DNA from: Chloroflexota bacterium
GTDB lineage: Bacteria > Chloroflexota > Limnocylindria > P2-11E
NCBI GenBank assembly: GCA_005879975.1
Contig: VBIL01000160.1
Span: 1-48,875, forward strand
Direction of reading: 5' to 3'
DNA: 48,875 nt
In this document: positions 1-8,838 of the stretch, one piece after another
How positions within the stretch are numbered: the stretch's first letter is position 1
Layout of the letters: each line of letters opens with the position of its first letter
Position numbers and translations under genes: made by a program
Notes under the pieces: generated by a model
What the model was told of the DNA's origin: nothing
The model's input: only the letters and a program-made list of their open reading frames with translations
Databases searched by the model: none

Positions 1-1270
1 TGGCTTGTATCGACGTTTCGAACTTCGCCCAGTCGACGGTCTTGCCCCTGAGCGCGTCCTGTAATGCGGCGCCCATGTCGTCGCCGCCACCCGACGGCAG
101 CAAGTCGGAGCCGTCGAAGCGGACCGCTGACGCGTTCGCGACCTGTGCGGCTTCGCGCTTGGCGAGGTCGTTCGGGTAGGCGGTTGCCGGGACGGCCTTC
201 ACCGGCGAGATGACCGCGCCGGTCCCGGCCCAGACCGAGCCGGCGTCGGACGTGGTCATGTACTGAAGGAATTCCTTTACGCCTGGCTTTGTGGTGAACG
301 CGGCGATGACATCGCCGCCGATGGTGACCCCCTTGTTCCCGTTGATGCTCGGGAAGTCAAACCAGTCGATCGAGTCGCCGACCTTGAGTGCGGTGTTCGT
401 CTGGCCGGTGGCGATGCCACCGACGAAGCCACCCTCGTAGTAGATGCTGGCCTGAGGATTGGCGCTGAACGCCTGGCCGATGCCGTCCGTGAAGCTACGG
501 CCGAGAGCCGCCGTGACCCCGCCGGCGACGTAATCGTCCTTGAGCGCTTGCTTCATGGTGTCCACGGCGGCCGCGACGGACGAATCGGTCCACGCCAGCT
601 TGCCGCTGAACAACTGGTCGTACTTGTACGGACCCGCCTGTCGGACGTACACGCTCTCGAACCAGTCGGTGAGGGTCCATGAGTCGCCTGCACCGAGGCC
701 GAGCGGCGTTTGCCCCTTCGCTTTGATGTCGCCGAGCAGCTTGGTGAAAGCATTCCAGTCCGCGGCGGGCTGGACACCGAACGTCTTGAACTTGTCCGGC
801 CGGTACCACACGGTGCTCTTGCTGTTGAACTTCACCATGATCGCGTATTGAGTTCCGTCGACCTGGCCGATCTCGAGGATGCCCGGCGGGTAGTTCGACT
901 TGAGCGAGTTCACGTCGATTCCGAGGTCGGCGACCTTCTTGAGCGACCCCTGGCGCGCGAACTGCCGCAGGAAGCCGATTCCCGGGATGATCGCGACATC
1001 CGGCGGATTGCCGCCGGAGATGCGGGTCTGGAGGGTCGTCGCATAGTCCGCACGGACCGACTCGTACTTCGCGGTGACGCCCGTCTTCGTCTTGAATGCG
1101 TCGAGTACTTTCTGGAAGCTGTCCTGCTCGCTCCCGCCCCAGAGCGACATGACGTTGATGGTGCTACCGGCTGCCGCTGTGCCAGGCGCATTCCCGCCCG
1201 ACGAACAAGCGGTCGCCACCAGAAGAGCGGTGAGGGCAACGATGGCTAGGGGCCGCGTGGATCGCAACAT
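1..1270 (-). CDS. ABC transporter extracellular substrate-binding lipoprotein, sugar type (runs off window start)
   Basis: Minus-strand ATG at 1270 gives MLRSTRPLAIVALTALLVATACSSGGNAPGTAAAGSTINVMSLWGGSEQDSFQKVLDAFKTKTGVT: lipobox plus SBP_bac_1-like N-terminus. AGAGGAGG Shine-Dalgarno just upstream of the ATG. Confidence 0.85.
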   Translation of the reverse strand, partial: MLRSTRPLAIVALTALLVATACSSGGNAPGTAAAGSTINVMSLWGGSEQDSFQKVLDAFKTKTGVTAKYESVRADYATTLQTRISGGNPPDVAIIPGIGFLRQFARQGSLKKVADLGIDVNSLKSNYPPGILEIGQVDGTQYAIMVKFNSKSTVWYRPDKFKTFGVQPAADWNAFTKLLGDIKAKGQTPLGLGAGDSWTLTDWFESVYVRQAGPYKYDQLFSGKLAWTDSSVAAAVDTMKQALKDDYVAGGVTAALGRSFTDGIGQAFSANPQASIYYEGGFVGGIATGQTNTALKVGDSIDWFDFPSINGNKGVTIGGDVIAAFTTKPGVKEFLQYMTTSDAGSVWAGTGAVISPVKAVPATAYPNDLAKREAAQVANASAVRFDGSDLLPSGGGDDMGAALQDALRGKTVDWAKFETSIQA

Positions 1271-2122
1271 GGCATGCCTCCTCTGCGGACGTCTGGCCTC
1301 ACATCGCGGCGGAGCCTGCTGACGTGCCGTGCAGCAGATTGGCTTGCCGCGAGCGCGGCTAGCACGTCTCCGGACCGATGGCTCCGAGCGTTCGAAGGGA
1401 CGGCCGTTTCCGGCACGCTCGATCGGTGTCGGTGCTGGAGTCGAAGCGACCTCGCGGACCGAGCCACGCAGGCCGCGCCACATCTGAGCGGCCTCGTCGC
1501 GTCCGCCGAGTCCGAAGGCGAGTCCGAAGGCGAGCGCGAGACCGAAGACGATCCCCGCGAAGAGGAGCTCGACCAGGGGCGCAGCGACGCCGATCTGCGT
1601 CGCCGCGGCGATGACGCCGAAGCCGAGTGTGGCCGCGTAGGCGAGCGTGCCCATGGTCTTCGCGTTGGGCATCGAAACCCCGCCGACGACGTTGCGCGCC
1701 AGCGAGGCGAGCCACGAGAAGGCTGCGAGGATGAAGACGGCCACGAGCAGATTCGGGATGAACGCGAGGACCTGATTCACGACCGTGCTGACTGCGGTGA
1801 GGCCGACCGCGTTCGCGGCCATGAGCACGAAGATGAGCCGGATGTACCACTTCACCACGCCGGCGATGACTCCGGCGGCGTCGGCGCGGACCTGGGCCCG
1901 GCGCAGGAATGCGGTGACGCCGGCGCGATCGGCCATCGCGTCGACCTTGATCGCGCGAAGCCCTCGGGCGATCAGGCCGCCGATGATGCCGGCGATGATC
2001 CAGCCGAGGACGAGGAGCACGATTGCTCCGAGGATCGCGGGAAGGGCTGCGATGAGCGTCACCAGGCCGGCGGTGACGCCCGTGATGAGCGCAGTCCCCA
2101 AATCAGTGACGGGCGTGGGCAT
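1271..2122 (-). CDS. MscS-type conserved TM-helix membrane protein; no in-frame stop before the downstream substrate-binding protein
   Basis: ATG at 2122: MPTPVTDLGTALITGVTAGLVTLIAALPAILGAIVLLVLGWIIAGIIGGLIARGLRAIKVDAMADRAGVTAFLRRAQV..., the pattern of the mechanosensitive channel TM-helix repeat family. The frame stays open through 1270; the family-like part ends near 1470. Confidence 0.7.
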
Positions 2123-2289
2123 ATGAACCCTCTCTTCTTTGGGCCTAGTGGCGTTAATTAGCCCAGCGAGCAGGCGCTGCATCGCCGAGGCCACCTGTTA
2201 CTCGGCGTCCGACCTCCCACCGCGCGAAGAGGCAACGATCCCGACACAACACGGCCACGAGCGGCCGTGCCACAGAATGCTGGGAGGAG

Positions 2290-3909
2290 ATGGGGACCTT
2301 TGTTCTCGCCCTGCACTCGCACCTGCCGTACTGCCGTGGGGCCGGACGGTGGCCGCACGGCGAGGAGTGGATCCACGAGGCCGTGCTCGGGACCTACCTT
2401 CCGCTCCTCGTGCTCCTCCACGATCTGCGCGAGGCGGGCGTCCGCTATCGGCTGGTCATCGGGCTGACGCCCGTGCTGCTTGAGCAGCTCGCGGACCACG
2501 ACGTCGACGTTCGGAACCTCGAGTACATCGACGACCAGGTCCACCGGGCCGAGAAGGACGTGCGCCGTTTCATCGACGCCGACGACACCGGGCGCGCGGC
2601 GCTTGCCGACTTCTATCTCGCGTCCTACCGGCGCCTTCGCGACGCGTACGTACATCGCTTCGGGCGCGACCTTGTCGGCGCGTTCGCCGATCTCGCGCGC
2701 AGCGGGCACGTCGAGATCCTCACGTCCGCCGCGACCCACGGTTACCTGCCACTACTTGATCGCGCCTCGGTCCGAGCGCAGCTCCGCATCGGGCGTCGCT
2801 CATCGCGCCGGCTTCTCGGGCTCGAGCCGACAGGGATCTGGCTCCCCGAATGCGCGTATGCGCCAGGTCTTGAGTTCGCGCTCGAAGAAAACGGGATCAC
2901 ACACTTCTTCACCGATGCGGCGCTGCTGCCTGGGCACGCGCGGGCCGCTGGTGAGATCGCCCGTCGCCGGGGGCAGAGCGAGCTTCGGCGCCATGCGCCG
3001 CACGAGGCGCGCGTTGCGGTCGCGAGCGCGCCAACGCGGACCGATGTGGATCTGCTCCGGCCCTATTACGTCGGCGACTCCGACGTCGTCGCCATCGCGC
3101 GACACGATCGCGTCTCGGGCCAGGTCTGGTCGGCGATGATGGGCTACCCCGGCGATCCGCAATACCGCGCGTTCCACCGCAAGGACGACCGCAGCGGTCT
3201 GCGCTACTGGCGCGTGACCTCGGTGCAGCTAGGGCTCGGGGACAAGGACCTGTACTCGCCGGGGCGCGCGGGCGAACGCGTTCGCGAGCACGCGAGCCAT
3301 TTCGTCCAGGTCGTGCACGACGAGCTCGCCCGGCCCGACGCTGACGGCCGCGACCCGCTCCTCGCGGTCACATTCGACAGCGAGCTCTTCGGCCATTGGT
3401 GGTTCGAAGGAGTGGACTGGCTCGGCCTCGTGCTCCGCCAGATGAGCGAGTCCGGTGTTCGCGTCGCGACCGCCGCTGAATACCTCGAAGGTGAGCCGCC
3501 GCGCGAACGGGTCGCTCTTGCCGAGGGCTCATGGGGCAAGAACAACGATCACTCGACCTGGCGCAACGACGCGACGGCGTGGATGTGGGATGAGCTCGAG
3601 CGCCTCGCGCGCGAGTTGGATCAGCTCCGTGCGTCGCCCCCGCGCGACGATCCTTTCCGCGAGCGCGCCGCGCGGCAGGCCATGCGCGAGCTCCTGCTCG
3701 CCGAGTCGAGCGACTGGCCATTCCTGGTCACCACAGGCCAGGCCGCGGACTACGCCGTGGAGCGTTTCCGTGCACACGTGCAGCGCTTCCGTCGGGCGGT
3801 CGCGCTCGCGCGCAGCGGTGATGCGACAGAGGACGAGGTTGAGCTGCGAAGCCTCGAGCGCGCGGACAATCCGTTCCCAGACGTGTCGCTAGCCGACTAC
3901 CGCGGCTAG
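2290..3909 (+). CDS. Glycoside hydrolase family 57, probable 1,4-alpha-glucan branching enzyme type
   Basis: MGTFVLALHSHLPYCRGAGRWPHGEEWIHEAVLGTYLPLL resembles GH57 branching enzymes (TK1436/Rv3031-like); also WLPECAYAPG and TFDSELFGHWWFEG motifs. Confidence 0.88.
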   Translation: MGTFVLALHSHLPYCRGAGRWPHGEEWIHEAVLGTYLPLLVLLHDLREAGVRYRLVIGLTPVLLEQLADHDVDVRNLEYIDDQVHRAEKDVRRFIDADDTGRAALADFYLASYRRLRDAYVHRFGRDLVGAFADLARSGHVEILTSAATHGYLPLLDRASVRAQLRIGRRSSRRLLGLEPTGIWLPECAYAPGLEFALEENGITHFFTDAALLPGHARAAGEIARRRGQSELRRHAPHEARVAVASAPTRTDVDLLRPYYVGDSDVVAIARHDRVSGQVWSAMMGYPGDPQYRAFHRKDDRSGLRYWRVTSVQLGLGDKDLYSPGRAGERVREHASHFVQVVHDELARPDADGRDPLLAVTFDSELFGHWWFEGVDWLGLVLRQMSESGVRVATAAEYLEGEPPRERVALAEGSWGKNNDHSTWRNDATAWMWDELERLARELDQLRASPPRDDPFRERAARQAMRELLLAESSDWPFLVTTGQAADYAVERFRAHVQRFRRAVALARSGDATEDEVELRSLERADNPFPDVSLADYRG

Positions 3910-4682
3910 GACTTCTTTGCGCCTCCGGCCGGCGCCTTCGGTGGTGCGCCCTTCGCGGCGCCTTCGGCCGCTGACGCGCCACCCTTGGCCGCGGCGGGTG
4001 CGCCAGGCTTCCCGGCTTCGGCACCGGCCGCCGGCGCGGCGCCCTCTCCGGCCTCGCCTTCCGCCGCGACCTCACCCTCGGCGGGCACCACAGCCTCGGC
4101 GGCCTTCGGCTCTTCCTCGACCTTGACCGGGACGGCCTTCACGACGAGCTCGTCTGGATCATTTGTGATCCGCAGCGTCGTCGCGTCCACCTTGAGGTCG
4201 CGGACGAAGATCGCGTCGTCGATCTCCAGCAGCCCGGAGAGGTCCACCTCGATCGCGCGTGGCATGTCCTGCGGGAACGCCTCGACATTCACCTCGGAAC
4301 GCGCGTGGAGAAGCACCGCGCCGAGCGTGCGCACGGCGGGCGACTCGTTGACGAAGTGAAGAGGAACGTCGGCGTGTGTCTTCTCCGTCAGCGACACCCT
4401 CGCGAAATCGACGTGGAGCATCCGGCCGCTCACCGGATCGCGGCTGACGTCGTAGACCAGGGCCGGGACCTCGCCGCCGTCGAGCCCGGTGAGCGCAAGG
4501 AGCGTCGTATTGCCCCAACGGCGGTAGGAGAGCTCGAAGGTGTGAAGGTCCGTTTCGACCGGCGTCGAATCGGCCCGGCCGCCGAAGACGACGCCCGGGA
4601 GCACGCCCTTGCGGCGGAGCGCGTTCACCTTCTTGCCAAGGACGGCGCGCGGACGGACGCTCAGTTTTTGCGCTTCAGCCAA
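3906..4682 (-). CDS. rplY: 50S ribosomal protein L25/general stress protein Ctc
   Basis: (TTG start) MAEAQKLSVRPRAVLGKKVNALRRKGVLPGVVFGGRADSTPVETDLHTFE...; L25/TL5/CTC family; low-complexity Ala/Glu/Gly C-terminal tail. Confidence 0.92.
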   Translation of the reverse strand: MAEAQKLSVRPRAVLGKKVNALRRKGVLPGVVFGGRADSTPVETDLHTFELSYRRWGNTTLLALTGLDGGEVPALVYDVSRDPVSGRMLHVDFARVSLTEKTHADVPLHFVNESPAVRTLGAVLLHARSEVNVEAFPQDMPRAIEVDLSGLLEIDDAIFVRDLKVDATTLRITNDPDELVVKAVPVKVEEEPKAAEAVVPAEGEVAAEGEAGEGAAPAAGAEAGKPGAPAAAKGGASAAEGAAKGAPPKAPAGGAKKS

Positions 4683-4726
4683 GGCAGGACGCTCCCCTCA
4701 ACTAGTGATCCGGAGCTTGAAGTATC

Positions 4727-5428
4727 TCAGGGAGGGGTCGGGAAATCCAAGATGACGCGGTACGGGCCCGCAAGCTCGCTCACTTTTGGACATGCCAGGT
4801 GATCCAAGCCCGTGCCCCAGACCAGCACGCGCTCGAAGTCCTCCACCAGGCGCACCTGTTTGATGAGCGGCGTAGCCGGCTTCATGTCGGTGCTGCCGGT
4901 ATAGCTAGGCGTGCCGTTCGGAGTCATCGTTGACGCGTTCTGGAAGCGTGTCCCGAAGATCGCGCTTCCCGCGATCGTGATCGGCTGCCCGCTCGGACCC
5001 GCAAGCGAGCTCGCCGCTTCGACGGTGTAGGCCGGCATCCCGAACGGGCCCGGCGCCGTGCTCGGGCCGAACTCGAAGACGAGGCGATCAAAGCCAGCCT
5101 GGTGCGCGACCCGGACCGACACGAGCTGCACCTGGTTGCCGGACCCACCCCCCGTCACCCGAGGGCAAGCCGCCGCCGGTGACGAGCCGGGGCTGGCCGG
5201 GGCGGTCGGCGACGCGGACGGCCGAGGGGTGAGGGTCGCGCTCGCGAGAGCTGTCGGCGTCGGCGTGGCTGCACGCGAAGCGGACGCTGACGTAACGACC
5301 ACCGTAGGGGATGGCGCGGCCTCCCGTTGGGGCGTGCAGGCGCTCACGACCACGATTCCCAGCGCGGTCAGGAGCGCCGCATACATCACTAGGCGACCGA
5401 ACATTCGCTCCAAGCCTGACTTACACAA
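4727..5428 (-). CDS. AMIN-like domain lipoprotein (start may be the internal ATG near 5404)
   Basis: Lipobox (ALGIVVVSAC), Thr/Ala/Ser/Pro-rich linker, then VQLVSVRVAHQAGFDRLVFEFG...VRLVEDFERVLVWGTGLD typical of AMIN-like domains. Confidence 0.65.
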   Translation of the reverse strand: MCKSGLERMFGRLVMYAALLTALGIVVVSACTPQREAAPSPTVVVTSASASRAATPTPTALASATLTPRPSASPTAPASPGSSPAAACPRVTGGGSGNQVQLVSVRVAHQAGFDRLVFEFGPSTAPGPFGMPAYTVEAASSLAGPSGQPITIAGSAIFGTRFQNASTMTPNGTPSYTGSTDMKPATPLIKQVRLVEDFERVLVWGTGLDHLACPKVSELAGPYRVILDFPTPP

Positions 5429-5469
5429 CGTTCTCTTGTCGAGTTCGTTGACATGCAGACGGCCAATTT

Positions 5470-5507
5470 GTACGCAGAGCGTACGCAGACGCCATTTTTG
5501 GTAAAAT
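5470..5507 (+). promoter_or_regulatory. Direct repeat and -10-like element upstream of the GH57 4-alpha-glucanotransferase
   Basis: GTACGCAGA at 5470-5478 and 5481-5489 (11-nt period); TAAAAT at 5502-5507, 9 nt before the GTG start at 5517. Confidence 0.45.
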
Positions 5508-5516
5508 GCATCGTTA

Positions 5517-7682
5517 GTGGCCGATCGCCTGCGATTGGCGCTGGTTTTCCACCAGCACCAGCCGGCCGGGAACTTCCCGTCAGTCTTTCAAGAGGTGACC
5601 GAGCGAGCGTATGCCCCGCTCGTCGCGACGCTTTACCGCCACCCAGAGGTGAAGGCGAGCCTGCACTTCTCCGGTCCGCTCCTGGATTGGCTCGAGGCTA
5701 ACCGCCCCGACGTCATCGGAGACCTCGCGGACCTGGTGCGACGCGGACAGATCGAGCTCCTCTCGGGCGGCTATTACGAGCCGGTCCTCGTCGGTGTGCC
5801 GCGGCGGGACGGCGTCGGACAGATCCGCGCTCTGTCCGATCGCGTCCACGCGATCTTCGGTCAGCGGCCGCTCGGCGCGTGGCTGACCGAGCGCGTGTGG
5901 GAACCGCATCTTCCCTCGCTGCTCGCCGAGGCTGGCGTCGCGTACACGGTCCTCGACGACGAACACTTCCTCCAGGCGGGACTGCGTCCGCAGGAGCTCG
6001 GCGAGTCGTACGTCACTGAGGATCAAGGGCTTCCCGTGATCGTGTTCCCCGGCAGCATGAAGCTCCGCTACCTGATCCCGTTCCGCGATGTCGGGCAGAC
6101 GATGAAGGAGCTGCGCGCGCGGGCCGACGAGGGCGCCCGCCTCGTCGTGTACGCGGATGACGGCGAGAAATTCGGCGCGTGGCCCGGTACTTACCAGCGC
6201 GTGCACAAGGACGGATGGCTCGAACAATTCTTCAGCGCGATCGCTCAGGCCGATTTCCTGCAGACCGTCACGCTCGAGGACGCATGGATCTTTCAAAAGC
6301 CGGCGCGCCGTATCTACATTCCCGGCGGCTCATATCCCGAGATGGCGGAGTGGGCGCTCGAGGCGAATGCGGCGCGCCGCTACCAGCAGGCGCGCAACAA
6401 GCTTGGCGACGAGCTCGCGGGACTCGTGACCGCACCGCTCTGGCGGAACTTCTTCGCAAAGTATCCCGAATCGAACGGCTTGCACAAACGAATGCTGATC
6501 GTTAGCGAAGAGCTCGCGCGGCGCAGCATCCTCGACGCGTCGCAAGAGGTTCGCCAAGCACAGCAGAACCTGTGGCGCGCGCAGGGCAACGACGTCTACT
6601 GGCACGGCGTCTTCGGAGGCATCTACTTCCCGCATCTGCGCTCGGACGCCTACGCGTCACTCCTGAAAGCCGAGCGGATCCTGTCCGAGCGCCGCACCGC
6701 GGCGGGGGAGCAGCGCGATTACGACGTCGACGGCTACGACGAGTACATCTTCCGCGGCAACGCTGGAGCCGTGTTCGTTCACGTCCAGGGCGGCGCGGTG
6801 ATCGAATGGGATATCTACGCATCGGCGACGAATCTGGTGGATACGCTCTCGCGCCGTCCCGAGGCCGAGCATGAAGCGCTTCGCCGCGCCGAGAAAGCGG
6901 GCAAGGTGCTCGTCGGCAAAGCTGCTGAGAAGGAAACGAAATCGATCCACGACAGCGTGCGGGCTCGGGAGCGCGGGCTCTCGAAGCTCCTCGAGTATGA
7001 CGTGGCGCGACGCGCGTTCTTCCAGGACAGCTTCCGCGTCGGGAAGGCCGAGCCGGTCATCCTGCATGGCTACCACTACCAGCTCACGCCGCAGCGTGAG
7101 GCGCGGACGGTGAGCCTGATCCTCGAGCCGCCGGCGCGCGCGCTCACCAGCGTGCCCGGGTTCGGCATCCGCAAGGACATCCGGATCGCGGACGAGGGCC
7201 TCGCGGCGGGCGTGCGGTATCGGCTGCGGAACGACGGCGAACAGGCGATCGCTCTGGAGTTCACGAGCGCGACGAACGTGGGGCTGCTGTCTGAGCAAAA
7301 CCCCGCCGATGTGATCACGGTCGGGACGCGCAAGACCACCGCGGGCAAGCCGATCGACATGCGGCACGTGACCGAGATCGCCGTGCATTCGGAGTCCAAG
7401 CACTTCGACATCGCGTTCGCGATCGATCCGCCATGCGAGATCACCACGCGCCCGATCTATTCGATCACGAACTCAGAACAGGGCTTCGAGCGCGTCTACC
7501 AGCAGCTGGAGATCGCATCGAGCTGGAACGTGACGATCGAACCCGACGCGCACGTCGACCTCGAGATCCGCGCGACGGCGGTCGGACAGATGGTCGAGCC
7601 CGAGGCCGTTCGGCCGACCGCGCGGCGCCGCAAGACCACGGCCGGCGCAGCGGTGGAGACAGCACGCCTACCGCGGAGGTAA
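5517..7682 (+). CDS. GH57 4-alpha-glucanotransferase/alpha-amylase with DUF1925/DUF1926-like C-terminus
   Basis: GTG start; MADRLRLALVFHQHQPAGNFPSVFQEVTERAYAPL...GAWLTERVWEPHLPSLLAEAGVAYTVLDDEHF.. and long beta-rich C-terminus. Confidence 0.9.
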   Translation: MADRLRLALVFHQHQPAGNFPSVFQEVTERAYAPLVATLYRHPEVKASLHFSGPLLDWLEANRPDVIGDLADLVRRGQIELLSGGYYEPVLVGVPRRDGVGQIRALSDRVHAIFGQRPLGAWLTERVWEPHLPSLLAEAGVAYTVLDDEHFLQAGLRPQELGESYVTEDQGLPVIVFPGSMKLRYLIPFRDVGQTMKELRARADEGARLVVYADDGEKFGAWPGTYQRVHKDGWLEQFFSAIAQADFLQTVTLEDAWIFQKPARRIYIPGGSYPEMAEWALEANAARRYQQARNKLGDELAGLVTAPLWRNFFAKYPESNGLHKRMLIVSEELARRSILDASQEVRQAQQNLWRAQGNDVYWHGVFGGIYFPHLRSDAYASLLKAERILSERRTAAGEQRDYDVDGYDEYIFRGNAGAVFVHVQGGAVIEWDIYASATNLVDTLSRRPEAEHEALRRAEKAGKVLVGKAAEKETKSIHDSVRARERGLSKLLEYDVARRAFFQDSFRVGKAEPVILHGYHYQLTPQREARTVSLILEPPARALTSVPGFGIRKDIRIADEGLAAGVRYRLRNDGEQAIALEFTSATNVGLLSEQNPADVITVGTRKTTAGKPIDMRHVTEIAVHSESKHFDIAFAIDPPCEITTRPIYSITNSEQGFERVYQQLEIASSWNVTIEPDAHVDLEIRATAVGQMVEPEAVRPTARRRKTTAGAAVETARLPRR

Positions 7683-7689
7683 CCGCGGC

Positions 7690-8772
7690 GTGAGCATCCG
7701 TACCGTGCTCGCCCCTCTTCTTCTCGCCTTTGTTGCCGCCTCCTGCGTCATCCCTCAAGCGGCCGAGTCACCGACTCCGGCGCCGCTAGGGAGCGCGCCA
7801 CCACTGCCATCCCCTTCGGCGGGCGCGCCCGCCATCGGGGCGAACGCTGACCCGGTTGTCGGGGTCGTCCAGGATCTGCTGCCCTCGGTAGTCACGGTGA
7901 TCAACAAGCTTTCGAACGGCCAACCTCAGTCGAGCGGTTCGGGGTTCATCGTCGACGCGAGCCGCGGTTACATCGTCACCAACAATCACGTCGTCGAGAA
8001 TGTCCGCGACGCGAATCCAGGCGCGGCCTTCGACGTCGTCTTCTCCGACAACCGAAAGCTCGACGCCAAGCTCGTCGGACGCGACCAGCTGACAGACCTC
8101 GCGGTCCTGCAAGTCAGCGCGCAGAACCTCAAGGCTGCGACGCTCGGCGACAGCGACGCAGTGCCGGTCGGATCGACGGTCGTCGCCATCGGCAGCCCGC
8201 TCGGCGAGTTCCAGAACACCGTGACCGCGGGAATCGTGTCGGCCAAGGGCCGGCGCGTCGCCGAATCACAGTCCGTCTTCCTTGAGGACCTTGTGCAAAC
8301 CGACGCCGCGATCAACGAGGGCAACTCGGGAGGCCCGCTCATCTGGGCCGCGACGCATCAGGTCATCGGCGTGAACACGCTGGTCGCGAGCAATGCGAGT
8401 GGCCTCGGCTTCGCGATCTCCAGCAACACGGTCCGGCAGATCGCGGACGAGCTGATCAAGAACGGCAAGGTGGTCCGCGGGTTCATCGGGGTCCAGTACA
8501 CGCAGCTCTCGGCGCGCCAGGCGGCACAGCTCGGGCTGCCAACGGGGACGACCGGGATCATCGTCACGCAGATCGTTCCCGGGTCGCCTGGCGCGCAGTC
8601 GGGTATTCGGGTCAATGACATCATCACCAAGGTCAACGACCAGCTGATCGACCCCCAGCATCCGCTCCTGAGCCTCATGGTGAAATTCCGCCCCGGCGAC
8701 AAGGTCAAGCTCACGCTGATTCGCGACGGCAGGGAGCAGGCCGTGGATGTGACCCTCGGCCAGCCCCAATAG
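7690..8772 (+). CDS. HtrA/Deg-like trypsin-type serine protease with PDZ domain, putative lipoprotein
   Basis: Signal MSIRTVLAPLLLAFVAASC; triad contexts IVTNNHVVENV, LTDLAVL, NEGNSGGPL; C-terminal PDZ-like GIIVTQIVPGSPGAQSGIRVNDIITKVN. Confidence 0.92.
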   Translation: MSIRTVLAPLLLAFVAASCVIPQAAESPTPAPLGSAPPLPSPSAGAPAIGANADPVVGVVQDLLPSVVTVINKLSNGQPQSSGSGFIVDASRGYIVTNNHVVENVRDANPGAAFDVVFSDNRKLDAKLVGRDQLTDLAVLQVSAQNLKAATLGDSDAVPVGSTVVAIGSPLGEFQNTVTAGIVSAKGRRVAESQSVFLEDLVQTDAAINEGNSGGPLIWAATHQVIGVNTLVASNASGLGFAISSNTVRQIADELIKNGKVVRGFIGVQYTQLSARQAAQLGLPTGTTGIIVTQIVPGSPGAQSGIRVNDIITKVNDQLIDPQHPLLSLMVKFRPGDKVKLTLIRDGREQAVDVTLGQPQ

Positions 8773-8783
8773 GTGGTCGTGCC

Positions 8784-8838
8784 CTACTTCGTAGTGCCCG
8801 ACCGTCCTGCTGCGCCCGGCTGCGCCGGGACGAAGTAG
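8784..8838. repeat. Nested inverted repeat between htrA-like and MFS genes
   Basis: Perfect 9-bp arms CTACTTCGT (8784-8792) and ACGAAGTAG (8830-8838), with an inner CCCGGC-tgc-GCCGGG hairpin. No U-tract. Confidence 0.75.

Noticed and set aside
1274-2161. Plus-strand ORF 1274..2161 (295 aa, Asp/Glu/Arg-rich)
   Set aside because: Antisense shadow of the MscS-like gene; composition artefact of high-GC DNA.
2250-2269. Hairpin CACGGCC-acgagc-GGCCGTG upstream of the first GH57 gene
   Set aside because: Short and GC-rich, expected by chance in such DNA; no further support.
3906-4150. Ala/Gly/Pro-rich tail of L25 considered as a separate repeat element
   Set aside because: Low-complexity C-terminal tails occur in L25/CTC proteins; no distinct repeat unit.
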